Source: Minisyncoccota bacterium (GTDB lineage: Bacteria > Patescibacteriota > Minisyncoccia > Phycocordibacterales > UBA9973). From it: a stretch of 12,573 nucleotides of DNA. Below the pieces are notes generated by a model, which did not search any database, had not been told where the DNA came from, and saw only the letters and a list, made by a program, of their open reading frames with translations. The stretch spans positions 1-12,573 of the forward strand of contig JAGNZX010000010.1 of NCBI GenBank assembly GCA_017984185.1. The letters run 5' to 3'. Position numbers and translations under genes: made by a program. Shown here piece after piece: positions 12,202-12,573 of this stretch. How positions within the stretch are numbered: the stretch's first letter is position 1; each line of letters opens with the position of its first letter.

Positions 12202-12573
12202 ATGTTAAAAGAATCTGCAAATTCTGACAATTTATATCTTCATGCCGATGGGGATTCTTTCTTTGTGGCTTGCGAAGTGTCGGTACGGCCGGAATTAAAA
12301 GGCCAGCCTGTAATCGTGGGTGCAGACAGGGGGATTGCCGTGGCAATGAGTGCGGAAGCCAAGAAGCTCGGAGTGACCAGAGGGATGCCAGTTTTTAAAA
12401 TCAAAAAGCTTTTTCCACAGGTGATAATACTGTCGCACAACTTTGCTTTGTATGAAGAAATTTCCAACAAACTTTATCAAATACTTTCGTCGTATTTTTT
12501 AGAAGTAGAAGTATATAGTATCGATGAATGTTTTGCCTTGGTGCAACCATTTGAATTGAAATATTATGGCGGA
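12202..12573 (+). CDS. dinB: Y-family DNA polymerase (DinB/Pol IV-like), N-terminal part
   Basis: The first 124 residues of a translesion polymerase, running off the window end. The catalytic metal ligands are present: D16 (and D18) in LHADGDSFFVACE, and D108/E109 in VYSIDECFAL. F21 lies at the steric-gate position that excludes ribonucleotides. SVRPELKGQPVIVGADRG, AMSAEAKKLGV and RGMPVFKIKKLFPQ form the family-typical nucleotide-binding fingers region. The ATG at 12202 is chosen because the frame upstream runs into the previous gene and residues 11-25 fit the normal N terminus. It lies nine bases after the zinc-ribbon gene. Y-family identity is firm; Pol IV versus a UmuC-like member cannot be decided from this part. 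Confidence 0.9.
   Translation, partial: MLKESANSDNLYLHADGDSFFVACEVSVRPELKGQPVIVGADRGIAVAMSAEAKKLGVTRGMPVFKIKKLFPQVIILSHNFALYEEISNKLYQILSSYFLEVEVYSIDECFALVQPFELKYYGG

Noticed and set aside
1..12573. CRISPR array or insertion sequence
   Set aside because: No regularly spaced repeats, no transposase gene and no terminal inverted repeats with target duplications were seen on either strand.

Overview
The window looks like chromosomal DNA from a small-genome bacterium of the Candidate Phyla Radiation (Patescibacteria), probably Parcubacteria. This is inferred from AT-rich coding, many starts lying directly downstream of a -10 hexamer, a shortened release factor 2, the tRNA gene without an encoded CCA, and proteins typical of that group. 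UGA is used as a stop (for example at 2039-2041 and 11320-11322) and RF2 is present, so the normal bacterial code applies rather than the UGA-Gly code of Gracilibacteria.

Region 1 (1-5488, all plus strand) is mostly core: the 3' end of a cysteine synthase-like PLP enzyme, a heavily structured stretch (about 300-533) holding a possible 50-residue ORF and ending in a terminator, prfB, an attenuator-like leader followed by an unrecognised 121-residue gene, the cell-division pair ftsE-ftsX, and pyrG. Region 2 (5517-6424, minus strand) has a membrane-anchored secreted protein of unknown function and a COG4997-type NTP pyrophosphatase. Region 3 (6610-8862) has an MFS efflux permease and, convergent to it, an EamA/DMT permease.

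Region 4 (8886-10640) is accessory. It starts with a probable C-terminal remnant of a serine recombinase. Next is a two-gene, overlapping operon: a winged-helix protein A (9191-9907) and protein B (9900-10598), which joins a helical/winged domain also present in A to a HEPN-like Hypoth_Ymh (TIGR02391) domain with an R-x4-H motif. The operon is closed by a perfect 15-bp terminator and lies beside a tRNA-Gln gene. This is the best candidate here for an undescribed toxin or defence system.

Region 5 (10722-12573) has tRNA-Gln(CUG) on the minus strand, then plus-strand genes for a NUDIX hydrolase, a CYTH-domain protein, a small zinc-ribbon protein and the N-terminal part of a Y-family DNA polymerase cut by the window end. 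NUDIX, the NTP pyrophosphatase and the Y-family polymerase fit a theme of nucleotide-pool cleaning and lesion tolerance, but they are not one operon.

The commonest regulatory pattern is a -10 hexamer (often extended TGn) 6-9 bases before the start codon, implying leaderless or near-leaderless mRNAs. Good Shine-Dalgarno sequences occur only before the two non-core ORFs at 318 and 1676. All calls come from reading the sequence by eye; no database search or folding program was run.
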